This document shows positions 57,295 to 64,000 of a stretch of DNA of 64,000 nt, in pieces (the first letter of the stretch is position 1; the number at the start of each line of letters is the position of its first letter). Below the pieces are notes generated by a model, which was not told where the DNA came from, did not search any database, and saw only the letters and a program-made list of their open reading frames with translations. The stretch spans positions 3,228,501-3,292,500 of the forward strand of contig NZ_CP012836.1 of assembly GCF_001593605.1 (NCBI RefSeq). Direction: 5' to 3'. Both the position numbers and the translations under genes were made by a program. This DNA comes from Algoriphagus sanaruensis (GTDB lineage: Bacteria; Bacteroidota; Bacteroidia; Cytophagales; Cyclobacteriaceae).

Positions 57295-58272
57295 CTAGTT
57301 TTCCTTTTCTAAATCGGCTTTTGCTTTTCGTCTAAATCCTTTGTTGAAAGGCCAAGTATACTCCAAAGCTTCCATTCCTTTGTTGAGATTATAGGTAGCA
57401 GAATCGGTGTTTTCCAAGGTGTTTTTCAAGGTCTTTGCAAACTCTGGATCATTGAGCAGCATTCCCAACGAGTTTTCAGAGGAATTTAGCTTGGCAGTGA
57501 TTGCCTGAAATTCCTTAGTCAGCACTTCCGTATTGGCGCTTGTCGCTCTGAGATTTTCCATGGTTGCTCTCAGGTCAGTCACCATAGTGGTATCCGTTAC
57601 TAATTCGTTGAGCATATTTCCTTTTTGATTCATTTTTGAAGTAAATGAATTTAGATCAGCAATCATTTTATTGCTGTTGGTCGACGCTCTTTCCAGATTA
57701 GCCAAAATAGTTCTGAAGTTTTGCGCTAAAGTAGAATCAGTCATCACCGCTCCGACGATTCCTTCCCCTGCAGCCAATTTTCCAGTCAATTGCTTCAAAT
57801 CTGCGGTAATTTCAACCAAGTTCTCATTGTTGGCTTGAAGAGTTTCCATCATGTTATCTGTATCCAACGGCATGACAGCGACCAATCGATCCCCGTCCTC
57901 CACTTGAGGAGCTTCTGTAGAACCGCCATAGATGACAATGATTTTATTCCCAATCAAACCATCCGAACTGATAGTAGCTTTGGAATCTTTCCGAATGTAT
58001 TTTCCTACCGATTCTTCTACATTCATTTCAACTTCAACCTGAGAATCGCCATAAAAATTGATTTTACGGACGGTGCCAATTTTCACACCCGAAAACCAAA
58101 TGTTATTTCCAGTTTGAAGACCTCCTACGTCATCGAATACAGCCTTAAGCTGAATCGCACTGACAAATTTTTTCTGTTGACCTCCCAAAGTCATGACACC
58201 TACCACCAAGATGGCTATGCCAACTAGTACAAAAATGCCAACAATTACAGATCGTTTATTTTCTCCTCTCAT
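57295..58272 (-). CDS. MlaD-type MCE domain protein of a lipid ABC transporter
   Basis: A 325-residue membrane-anchored substrate-binding protein: one N-terminal helix (about 8-28), an MCE domain (about 38-115, with GLQTGNNIWFSGVKIGTVRKI and IYGGSTEAPQVEDGDRL) and a long helical tail with heptad spacing (about 140-300). Such proteins ferry phospholipids between the outer and inner membranes. It overlaps the ATPase gene by 4 nt and is third in a minus-strand mlaE-F-D operon. E. coli MlaD is 183 residues, so the helical tail is the main addition. Confidence 0.9.
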   Translation of the reverse strand: MRGENKRSVIVGIFVLVGIAILVVGVMTLGGQQKKFVSAIQLKAVFDDVGGLQTGNNIWFSGVKIGTVRKINFYGDSQVEVEMNVEESVGKYIRKDSKATISSDGLIGNKIIVIYGGSTEAPQVEDGDRLVAVMPLDTDNMMETLQANNENLVEITADLKQLTGKLAAGEGIVGAVMTDSTLAQNFRTILANLERASTNSNKMIADLNSFTSKMNQKGNMLNELVTDTTMVTDLRATMENLRATSANTEVLTKEFQAITAKLNSSENSLGMLLNDPEFAKTLKNTLENTDSATYNLNKGMEALEYTWPFNKGFRRKAKADLEKEN

Positions 58273-59027
58273 GAGTTTATGAAATTATAATCATAGAAAG
58301 ACTTAATTCGCTCGTCTGAAGCTCTGGGAAACACCTCATCAAAGGTTCCCATCGCCTTAAACTGTCCATCGAGCAAGACAGCCATTCGATCCCCTGTTTG
58401 TTTGGCACAGGCCAAGTCATGGGTAATCACAATGGAGGAAGTTTTATATCGTTCTCGGACCTCATTGATCAGATTATTGATATCCACGCAAGTTATTGGA
58501 TCCAAGCCTGCAGTGGGCTCATCATACAGCATGATCTCTGGATTCAGAATCAAGGTTCTTGCCACTCCAATCCTCTTTCTCTGTCCACCTGATAGTTCAG
58601 AAGGCATTTGATTGATAGTTTGAGGAAGATTGACTGCTTCCAGCAATTCCTCAATTTTATAATCTATTTCCTTCCGAGTCAGATTCTTAATATTTCGAAC
58701 CAAGGGAAATTCCATATTCTCCTTTACGGTCATGGAATCGTAAAGGGCGGAATTCTGAAATGAAAATCCGATTTTCAAACGGAGTGAATTGAGCTCTTTG
58801 GTGGCTAATTTGGAAACTTCTTGTCCCAATACTTTCATGGATCCTTCATCCTGTTTGAGCAAGCCCACCATGATTTTGATTAAAACAGATTTGCCTGAGC
58901 CGGATTTGCCCAAGACCACAAGATTTTCGCCTCGGTATAAATCCAAATCAACGCCTTCGAGTACATCTAAGTCCCCGAATGATTTCTCTAAACCTCTAAC
59001 TTCAACTACTTTTTCCCTGCTCATCAT
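58269..59027 (-). CDS. MlaF-type ABC transporter ATPase
   Basis: A cytoplasmic ATPase of about 252 residues. Walker A is LGKSGSGKSVLIKIM, the signature is LSGGQRKRIGVARTLIL, and Walker B is EIMLYDEPTAGLDPIT, typical of Mla/retrograde lipid transport ATPases. ATG at 59027 follows the permease stop by 1 bp; ATG at 59024 is equally possible. An upstream alternative start would run into the permease gene. Confidence 0.94.
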   Translation of the reverse strand: MMSREKVVEVRGLEKSFGDLDVLEGVDLDLYRGENLVVLGKSGSGKSVLIKIMVGLLKQDEGSMKVLGQEVSKLATKELNSLRLKIGFSFQNSALYDSMTVKENMEFPLVRNIKNLTRKEIDYKIEELLEAVNLPQTINQMPSELSGGQRKRIGVARTLILNPEIMLYDEPTAGLDPITCVDINNLINEVRERYKTSSIVITHDLACAKQTGDRMAVLLDGQFKAMGTFDEVFPRASDERIKSFYDYNFINS

Positions 59028-59028
59028 C

Positions 59029-59826
59029 TTACATAAATCGGATCGCGTTGACAATCTGAAGTGCCAAGAGCTCTTCGATAAAAATCAAAAACATTGAAAT
59101 AACAACCGCAGAATTTGCAGCCCGTCCAACTCCTTCAGTTCCTTTCGAAGAGTTGTACCCTTTATAGCATCCGACAATTCCAATTGTGAAACCAAAAACC
59201 AGCGATTTGATTACCGAGGAGAAAACATCCAAAAAGCTAATTGCATCAAATACCTGAACAAAGAATGTCTGTAAACTGACTAACTCGCGTCCATTTACAT
59301 TGATAAATGATCCCATCAAAGCCACAAAATCAGTGTACATCACCAAAATTGGAATCATCAATGTAGTAGCCACAACTCGGGTAACCACCAAAAATTTGAA
59401 AGGATTGGTAGCTGAAACTTCCATAGCATCAATCTGCTCCGTTACTTTCATCGACCCAATTTCTGCACCAATACTAGATCCTATTTTTCCGGCGGCAATC
59501 AGAGCAGTGACCAATGGACCCATAGCTCGCACTACTGCGATGGAAATTAAAGCTGGCAACCAAGAAGTTGCTCCGAATTCAGAAAGTGAAGGTCGAGATT
59601 GATTGGTAAATACGATCCCTACAATAAAACCCGTCAAAGAGATCAATGGCAAGGATTCAACCCCAATTCGATAGCATTGATGAATCAGTTCTTTAAACTC
59701 AAAAGGGGGCATAAATACCTCCTGAAAAAACCGACGGACAAAGTTCCATGCATCCGCCAATCCGATAAAAAACTTGTCTATTTTTTTTGAAAGCAGGGGC
59801 TTCCTATCGTGTGCTGATCCTGACAT
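59029..59826 (-). CDS. MlaE-type ABC transporter permease
   Basis: A 265-residue MlaE family inner-membrane permease with five or six helices. Family motifs are SLPLISLTGFIVGIVFTNQS, VRAMGPLVTALIAAGKIGSSIGAE, IGSMKVTEQIDAMEVSATNPF and FGFTIGIVGCYKGY. It acts with the MlaF ATPase and MlaD MCE protein to move lipids. First gene of the operon; I see no convincing promoter in the 57 bp before it. Confidence 0.95.
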   Translation of the reverse strand: MSGSAHDRKPLLSKKIDKFFIGLADAWNFVRRFFQEVFMPPFEFKELIHQCYRIGVESLPLISLTGFIVGIVFTNQSRPSLSEFGATSWLPALISIAVVRAMGPLVTALIAAGKIGSSIGAEIGSMKVTEQIDAMEVSATNPFKFLVVTRVVATTLMIPILVMYTDFVALMGSFINVNGRELVSLQTFFVQVFDAISFLDVFSSVIKSLVFGFTIGIVGCYKGYNSSKGTEGVGRAANSAVVISMFLIFIEELLALQIVNAIRFM

Positions 59827-59883
59827 AATTCAGTTATGAATCCCGAAATTAAATAAAATAAACTTATTGACAGGATTAATGGT

Positions 59884-60240
59884 TCACGCTTCCAAAATTT
59901 CTCGGAGATCCGAGTCTGAAATAGGCTTTTCAAAGAAGCCTGAAATTAGGCCTTCTGATTTGGCTTTTCGTCGATCCGATGGAGCAACTGAACCTGTAAG
60001 TAAAAAGACCTTTCCTTTAAAATCAATTTTTGCCAGCTCTCCAATCAGTTCCCAACCATCCATATCCCCAAGGTTGACATCCGAAAAAAGGACGTCCGCT
60101 GTATGATCTTTTAAGTAGGTCAAACACTCTTCTGCTGCATCAAAAAAGAGAACTTCAAAGTCTTTGGAAATCCGTTCTGCTTTCTTTCGAAATAGAATGT
60201 GTTGGACCTTGTCATCATCTACAACTAAAATTCTTTTCAT
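59884..60240 (-). CDS. Single-domain response regulator (receiver only)
   Basis: A 118-residue CheY-like receiver. The acidic triad DDD is at residues 8-10 (VVDDDKV), the phospho-acceptor Asp lies in VLFSDVNLGDMDGWEL (about 54), the Thr in VFLLTGSV, and the conserved Lys in FFEKPI. No output domain. It probably shuttles phosphate in a phosphorelay or acts by protein contact. The PAS kinase at 44.6 kb has no partner nearby, but a link between them is not shown. Confidence 0.92.
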   Translation of the reverse strand: MKRILVVDDDKVQHILFRKKAERISKDFEVLFFDAAEECLTYLKDHTADVLFSDVNLGDMDGWELIGELAKIDFKGKVFLLTGSVAPSDRRKAKSEGLISGFFEKPISDSDLREILEA

Positions 60241-60333
60241 AGTAATTCAAAAGGAATAAAAAATTAGACTTGGATTTTTTGGCTAGGTTTATTTTGAGCA
60301 AATGATTTGGAACTCCATCTCATTCTAATGTCC

Positions 60334-60361
60334 CAAAAGTAACCTAAGATTTAAGAGGAAA
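60334..60361 (-). promoter_or_regulatory. Promoter of the receiver-only response regulator
   Basis: Minus strand: a T-rich -33 (TTTTTTT ending at 60359-60361), 17-nt spacer, then TACTTTTG (60334-60341), an exact TAnnTTTG. The leader would be about 85 nt. Confidence 0.45.
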
Positions 60362-60605
60362 AAAACCGACTATATATATTTGACATTTTTAGGTTAATCT
60401 AATTTTTTTAGCCCAAGCAAATTCAGAATCCCCTAAATGTCATTTATAATTCTTTAAATCAACGTTTTAAAAACTTTTATCTAAAGTATAAATCTCAGTA
60501 TTCCCTACCCTATTTTTATCCATTTCAAATTTGGAGAAACGGACTAAGTCTTAAATATTTTCATGCTAAAAAATGGCAAAATGATTACTTATTTATCAAG
60601 ATATC

Positions 60606-60613
60606 TTACTTTG
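60606..60613 (+). promoter_or_regulatory. Possible -7 box for the DUF389 gene
   Basis: TTACTTTG has one mismatch to TAnnTTTG and lies 14 bp before the ATG. No clear -33. Confidence 0.25.
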
Positions 60614-60627
60614 AATCTTAAAATACT

Positions 60628-62001
60628 ATGGAAACGACCCCAAAAAAATCCCCTAGACGAAGCCAGCTTATTCAGACTATTATTTATCTGCGAAGACGGT
60701 TTGACCTCGAAGAAGGCAAAGAAGACGAACTCGAAACTATCGATTACATCTCCAAAAATGTAGAGTTTAAGGGAGCAAATCTTTGGATTTTAATCTTCGC
60801 AATCTTTGTCGCATCGATCGGATTAAATGTCAATTCTACCGCGGTGATCATTGGAGCGATGTTAATTTCTCCGCTCATGGGACCCATCATGGGAATTGGT
60901 CTTGCGGCGGGAATCAATGATTTTGACCTGTTAAAAAGATCCCTCCGAAATCTCGGTGTGGCTATTTTTATTGCTATCCTCACTTCAACACTTTACTTTA
61001 CAATCACTCCTATTTCAAGTGCTCAATCGGAACTTCTCGCAAGGACAGAACCAACCGTTTGGGATGTTTTGATTGCCTTGTTTGGAGGCTTGGCAGGAAT
61101 AGTTGCAGGTTCAAGAAAAGAGAAAAGTAATGCCATCCCAGGCGTGGCAATTGCTACCGCATTGATGCCTCCTTTGTGTACTGCTGGATACGGCCTGGCG
61201 ACTGGAAATCTCTTGTATTTCATTGGGGCCTTTTACCTGTTTTTCATCAACTCGGTTTTCATCAGCCTTTCGACCTATCTGATCGTCAGGTTTATGAATT
61301 ATCCCAAGAAGAAGTTTCTGGATCCTCAGCGAGAAAAAAGAGTTCAGACCTACATCACCATTTTTACACTGATGACCATTATTCCGAGTATCTACTTGGC
61401 CTATGGAATTGTCAGGCAATCCATTTGGAATCAACAAGCACGGCAATTTATTCAATTGGAAATGCAGTTTCCGAAGACCCAAGTACTCAATTCGGAATAC
61501 ACATATAACCGCCATGAGCGGAAGATCGAAGTCAGTTTGATTGGTGAAAACCTCCCAGAGGAACAGATAGAAATCCTCAAACAAAAAATGTTTGGGCTGG
61601 GACTTTCGGAAACCGAACTTGTCATCAACCAAAGTGGGAATACTACAGATTTGCAAGTCCTTCGAAACGATGTTTTGAAAGATCTTTATGAACGAAACGA
61701 GTCCTTAATTCAAGATAAAGATGCTCAAATCGCATTTCTGGAAAAGGAGGTCGCCAAAGATGCCCAAATCAGAAGCTTAAGCATGGAAATCGCCCAAGAG
61801 GCCAAAATTAACCACTCTCAATTAAGAAAATTCAGTTTGGGTCGATCAGTATTTACTGATTTAGAAAAAAAGGAACAGGATACGTTACTTTCTGCTTACG
61901 CCTCTTTCAAATCACCTCCTTCTAAATCAGAAATCACCAAGCTCCAACAATGGCTGAAAATCAGAACAAAAGCTGATACGGTAGCACTAATTTTAGACTA
62001 A
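60628..62001 (+). CDS. DUF389 family membrane protein
   Basis: A 457-residue inner-membrane protein. After a basic, charged N-terminus (1-45) it has a block of about seven helices with family motifs SIGLNVNSTAVIIGAMLISP, PIMGIGLAAGINDFDL, GLAGIVAGSRKEKSNAIPGV and IATALMPPLCTAGYGL. The C-terminal 180 residues are soluble and largely helical/coiled-coil (EAQIR-like heptads around 360-420). DUF389 (TIGR00341) has no firm function; transport is usually assumed. A small secreted YCII protein gene follows after 12 bp. Confidence 0.9.
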   Translation: METTPKKSPRRSQLIQTIIYLRRRFDLEEGKEDELETIDYISKNVEFKGANLWILIFAIFVASIGLNVNSTAVIIGAMLISPLMGPIMGIGLAAGINDFDLLKRSLRNLGVAIFIAILTSTLYFTITPISSAQSELLARTEPTVWDVLIALFGGLAGIVAGSRKEKSNAIPGVAIATALMPPLCTAGYGLATGNLLYFIGAFYLFFINSVFISLSTYLIVRFMNYPKKKFLDPQREKRVQTYITIFTLMTIIPSIYLAYGIVRQSIWNQQARQFIQLEMQFPKTQVLNSEYTYNRHERKIEVSLIGENLPEEQIEILKQKMFGLGLSETELVINQSGNTTDLQVLRNDVLKDLYERNESLIQDKDAQIAFLEKEVAKDAQIRSLSMEIAQEAKINHSQLRKFSLGRSVFTDLEKKEQDTLLSAYASFKSPPSKSEITKLQQWLKIRTKADTVALILD

Positions 62002-62013
62002 ACTTGACACATC

Positions 62014-62466
62014 ATGAAAAGAGCCCAATTTACCTTAAGCCTGATTTTAGCTGGAATTGGGTTATGTTTTGCCCAAAGTCAATATGACGAAGAACTCGCC
62101 AAGAAACTTGGAGCCGATGATTTTGGCATGAAAAAGTATGTGATGGCGTTTTTATTGAGAGGTGACCGTGTTTCAGAATACACTCCTGAGCAACGCTCTG
62201 AAATCCAAGCAGGCCACATGGCAAACATTGGTCGGATGGCTGAAATCGGTAAATTGATCGTAGCCGGACCTTTTTTCGGAAATGACGACCTACGCGGTAT
62301 ATACATTTTCGACGTCCAAACCCTCGAGGAAGCAAAAGCACTCACTGAAACTGACCCAGCCATCCAAGCCGGAGTCTTGAAAATGGATTTGAAAGAGTGG
62401 TATGGCTCAGCCGCACTAATGTTGCTGCCGGAGATGTATCCGAAAGTCACCAAGCAGAGTTTTTAG
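62014..62466 (+). CDS. Secreted YCII-like protein
   Basis: A 150-residue protein with signal peptide MKRAQFTLSLILAGIGLCFA and a YCII domain (FLLRGDRV, HMANIGRMAEIGKLIVAGPFFG, IYIFDVQTLEEAKALTETDPAI, DLKEWY). YCII domains have a ferredoxin-like fold with a His/Asp pair and mostly unknown catalysis; most are cytosolic, so an exported one is notable. It lies 12 bp after the DUF389 gene, likely co-transcribed. Confidence 0.87.
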   Translation: MKRAQFTLSLILAGIGLCFAQSQYDEELAKKLGADDFGMKKYVMAFLLRGDRVSEYTPEQRSEIQAGHMANIGRMAEIGKLIVAGPFFGNDDLRGIYIFDVQTLEEAKALTETDPAIQAGVLKMDLKEWYGSAALMLLPEMYPKVTKQSF

Positions 62467-62535
62467 TGATCTGTTTTCAGTACCAGTCTTCAGTATTTCT
62501 GTCCTGAACACTGGAGCTGGACACTTTCAACTGAA

Positions 62536-64000
62536 CTATCTCCCACAGATTTCCTTATACGCACAGTACGTGCACTTTTTCTCATCTTCTGTTTGATCAA
62601 AAGGAACTTCGGGGTTAAAGATCTCAGCCAATAATCCACTTAATCCGCTTTCAAACTCGGCGGCAAAATCCCGGTAATCAGAAATTTCCTCTTTGTCCAT
62701 GACCAAAAATGGACTGAACTGAGGATTGTAGATTTCCTTGATATTGAAAATTCCGGGTTTTAGAGGGAGCTGATTAGCTCGGTGCTCGTATTGATAGAAG
62801 TAAGCATAGAGCAAGGTTTGCATGGCCGCCTTGTTTCGCTTGTCATCTTTCCGATCAAAAAGCGAAGCGATCGAACGCACAGTTTTGTTATCTTTTCCTG
62901 TTTTATAATCCAACAATCGCACTACACTGTTTTTGATGTCCATGCGGTCAATTACGCCTTTGAGCGCGATTTCTAACTTGCCTTGAGCAGTTTCCACTGG
63001 AATCCCAGCCTGGTATTCTTTCTCCAAACCGATCACACGGAAAGGGCCATTCTTCTGATCGTAACTCAGGATTTCTTTGACAAATTTGATAAAAATCTCT
63101 CTCGCGATTACCAATTGCCCGCTCAGTTCCAATTCTTCACCATTTTCCTTTTTGTAAAACTTGCGAATGGCCTTATCCACAGCCTCGGGCACTTGAGGTA
63201 GCAAGCGATCAATAGTGTGAGAATCGATATCTCGGTGAGATTTGCCTTCTTCTACTTCATACAGGAATTCCAATGCGCTGTGTAAAAGCGTTCCGAAGGT
63301 CATCGGATCGATATCTGACACCACTTCTTCTTTTTCCTTCAAACTCGCCACATAGCGGAAATAAAATCGAAGTCGGCAGTCCAAATACATGGAAAGCGCT
63401 GAGGCGGAAAAACTTTTCTCATAGGGATTTTCCACCTCTTTCTTTACATAATTTGATAGCCGCTGTAAGATTTCAGGCGTCTTTTCCAAGGTGATCTCCT
63501 TACCGGGAGTCAATTGAACAGGAATCATCACCGTATCCGGCTTAGAGACATGAAGCTCTGCCTGCATCTGCTGCACAAATCGGCTGACTTCATTAGCTTT
63601 TCCCTGGTCAGCTGATGTCGTGTAAATCAGGTGAACCTCTTCTGCCCGATGCAAGAGACGGTAAAAGGTATAGGCATAAATCGCGTCATTCTGCTCCTGA
63701 ACAGGCAAACCAAAAGCCCGACGCAGGTTAAAAGGAATCATCGAATTGATTCCTCCTCCTGGAGGAAAGCTCCCCTCATTCACATCACAGATGATCACAC
63801 GGCGGAAGTCCAAGTTTCTTGACTCCAACACGCCCATAATCTGCAGACCCTGTAGAGGCTCTCCTTCAAAGGGTAATTTCAATTCCCGGAAGATCTGCCG
63901 AAACAGCTTCAGCACAAAGTCCATCTTCAATCCCTTGTCCTGGTTGGTTCGGAAAACTTCCTTCAATCGATTCAGCTGTTTGAAAGCTTGATACAAATAG
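62536..64000 (-). CDS. AddB-like PD-(D/E)XK nuclease, partial (N-terminal part beyond right edge)
   Basis: C-terminal 488 codons of a nuclease/helicase-related protein that should be about 950-1000 residues long. Visible are the helicase-like segment VIICDVNEGSFPPGGG...IYTTSADQGKANEVSRF and the RecB-type nuclease: FSASALSMYLDCRLRFYFRY, GTLLHSALEFLY, and the catalytic RLLDYKTGKD (D...x-K). The C-terminus KKCTYCAYKEICGR matches an iron-sulfur-binding Cys cluster with an upstream Cys expected in the N-terminal side. The frame is open through base 64000, so no start is seen. A role in double-strand break repair with an AddA partner is inferred. Confidence 0.9.
   Translation of the reverse strand, partial: YLYQAFKQLNRLKEVFRTNQDKGLKMDFVLKLFRQIFRELKLPFEGEPLQGLQIMGVLESRNLDFRRVIICDVNEGSFPPGGGINSMIPFNLRRAFGLPVQEQNDAIYAYTFYRLLHRAEEVHLIYTTSADQGKANEVSRFVQQMQAELHVSKPDTVMIPVQLTPGKEITLEKTPEILQRLSNYVKKEVENPYEKSFSASALSMYLDCRLRFYFRYVASLKEKEEVVSDIDPMTFGTLLHSALEFLYEVEEGKSHRDIDSHTIDRLLPQVPEAVDKAIRKFYKKENGEELELSGQLVIAREIFIKFVKEILSYDQKNGPFRVIGLEKEYQAGIPVETAQGKLEIALKGVIDRMDIKNSVVRLLDYKTGKDNKTVRSIASLFDRKDDKRNKAAMQTLLYAYFYQYEHRANQLPLKPGIFNIKEIYNPQFSPFLVMDKEEISDYRDFAAEFESGLSGLLAEIFNPEVPFDQTEDEKKCTYCAYKEICGR

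Larger units (their letters stand above)
60241..60627. other. 387-bp intergenic region between the receiver gene and the DUF389 gene
   Basis: Divergent control region. It holds the receiver promoter (60334-60361), a short AT repeat (TATATATATT, 60371-60380) and a partial -7 box for the DUF389 gene (60606-60613). I see no further gene in it. Confidence 0.5.

Noticed and set aside
57790..58227. 145-codon plus-strand frame inside mlaD
   Set aside because: Shadow of a well-supported MCE gene in an operon on the opposite strand.
60371..60380. TATATATATT repeat
   Set aside because: A short alternating AT tract in an intergenic region, expected by chance; not a microsatellite.
61111..61656. 181-codon frame antisense to the DUF389 gene
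   Set aside because: It mirrors the membrane protein's codons; no recognisable motif, and low-complexity composition.

Overview
The window looks like chromosomal DNA of a Cytophagales-type Bacteroidota, with Cyclobacteriaceae/Algoriphagus-like as the best guess. The basis is moderate A+T richness, several exact Bacteroidota-type -7 boxes (TAnnTTTG, two or three of them with a TTTG about 17-19 nt upstream), and gene families typical of that phylum: a SufBCDSE operon followed by a MIP18-like gene and a bacilliredoxin, a lipoprotein form of TamA (TamL), DUF2911, a MenC and a long QueA of the Bacteroidota kind, and many MKK...C lipoproteins. The species assignment is inference; there is no rRNA gene to test it. 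I saw no tRNA, rRNA, insertion sequence, prophage or CRISPR array.

Region 1 (1-13.1 kb, all minus strand) is the promoter-proximal part of an exopolysaccharide/capsule operon. It starts with a small winged-helix plus degenerate-nucleotidyltransferase regulator behind a near-consensus promoter. Then come a very large Wza/SLBB export protein, UDP-glucose 6-dehydrogenase, a NeuD-like acyltransferase, a Wzx flippase, a DegT aminotransferase, an unusual ATP-grasp/HAD fusion, a polysaccharide pyruvyl transferase family protein, a GT2 glycosyltransferase, a Wzz-type co-polymerase, and a second GT2 that runs off the left edge. Most of these genes overlap or abut. The last GT2 has no ATG/GTG/TTG start: its frame opens with ATT directly after the wzz stop. 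No initiating sugar-phosphate transferase or Wzy polymerase is inside the window, so the locus continues to the left.

Region 2 (13.3-26.8 kb) carries hydrolases and housekeeping genes: a penicillin-acylase family Ntn-hydrolase with a small membrane protein, a DUF2911 lipoprotein, a membrane EEP-family phosphohydrolase that overlaps tail-to-tail with an MMPL transporter, thymidylate synthase, and a two-gene operon for a secreted M14 carboxypeptidase and an S9 peptidase. Next to it is a short apparently orphan transcription unit with a strong terminator. Region 3 (26.9-36.6 kb) holds an Lrp/AsnC regulator, the sufBCDSE-MIP18-bacilliredoxin operon, citrate synthase, an acyl-CoA-binding protein and a bile-acid-type symporter.

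Region 4 (36.6-49.7 kb) has a SpoU methyltransferase divergent (18 bp apart) from tamL-hemF-PAP2, an EHP-repeat mini-lipoprotein, a transglutaminase-like lipoprotein, a sugar porter, a four-PAS histidine kinase and PEP carboxylase. Region 5 (49.9-57.1 kb) is a tightly packed alternating-strand block (lactonase, menC, queA, LytTR, unknown lipoprotein, pgi) in which all three convergent pairs interlock their stop codons in a shared TTAA. Region 6 (57.3-64 kb) has an Mla-type lipid transport operon (mlaE-F-D), a receiver-only response regulator, a DUF389 membrane protein, a secreted YCII protein and the C-terminal half of an AddB-like PD-(D/E)XK nuclease cut by the right edge.

The best candidates for something undescribed are the ATP-grasp/HAD fusion within the glycan locus, the regulator at the head of that locus, the ATT-initiated (or read-through) GT2, and the orphan 26.64-26.81 kb transcription unit. 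None is proven by sequence alone.
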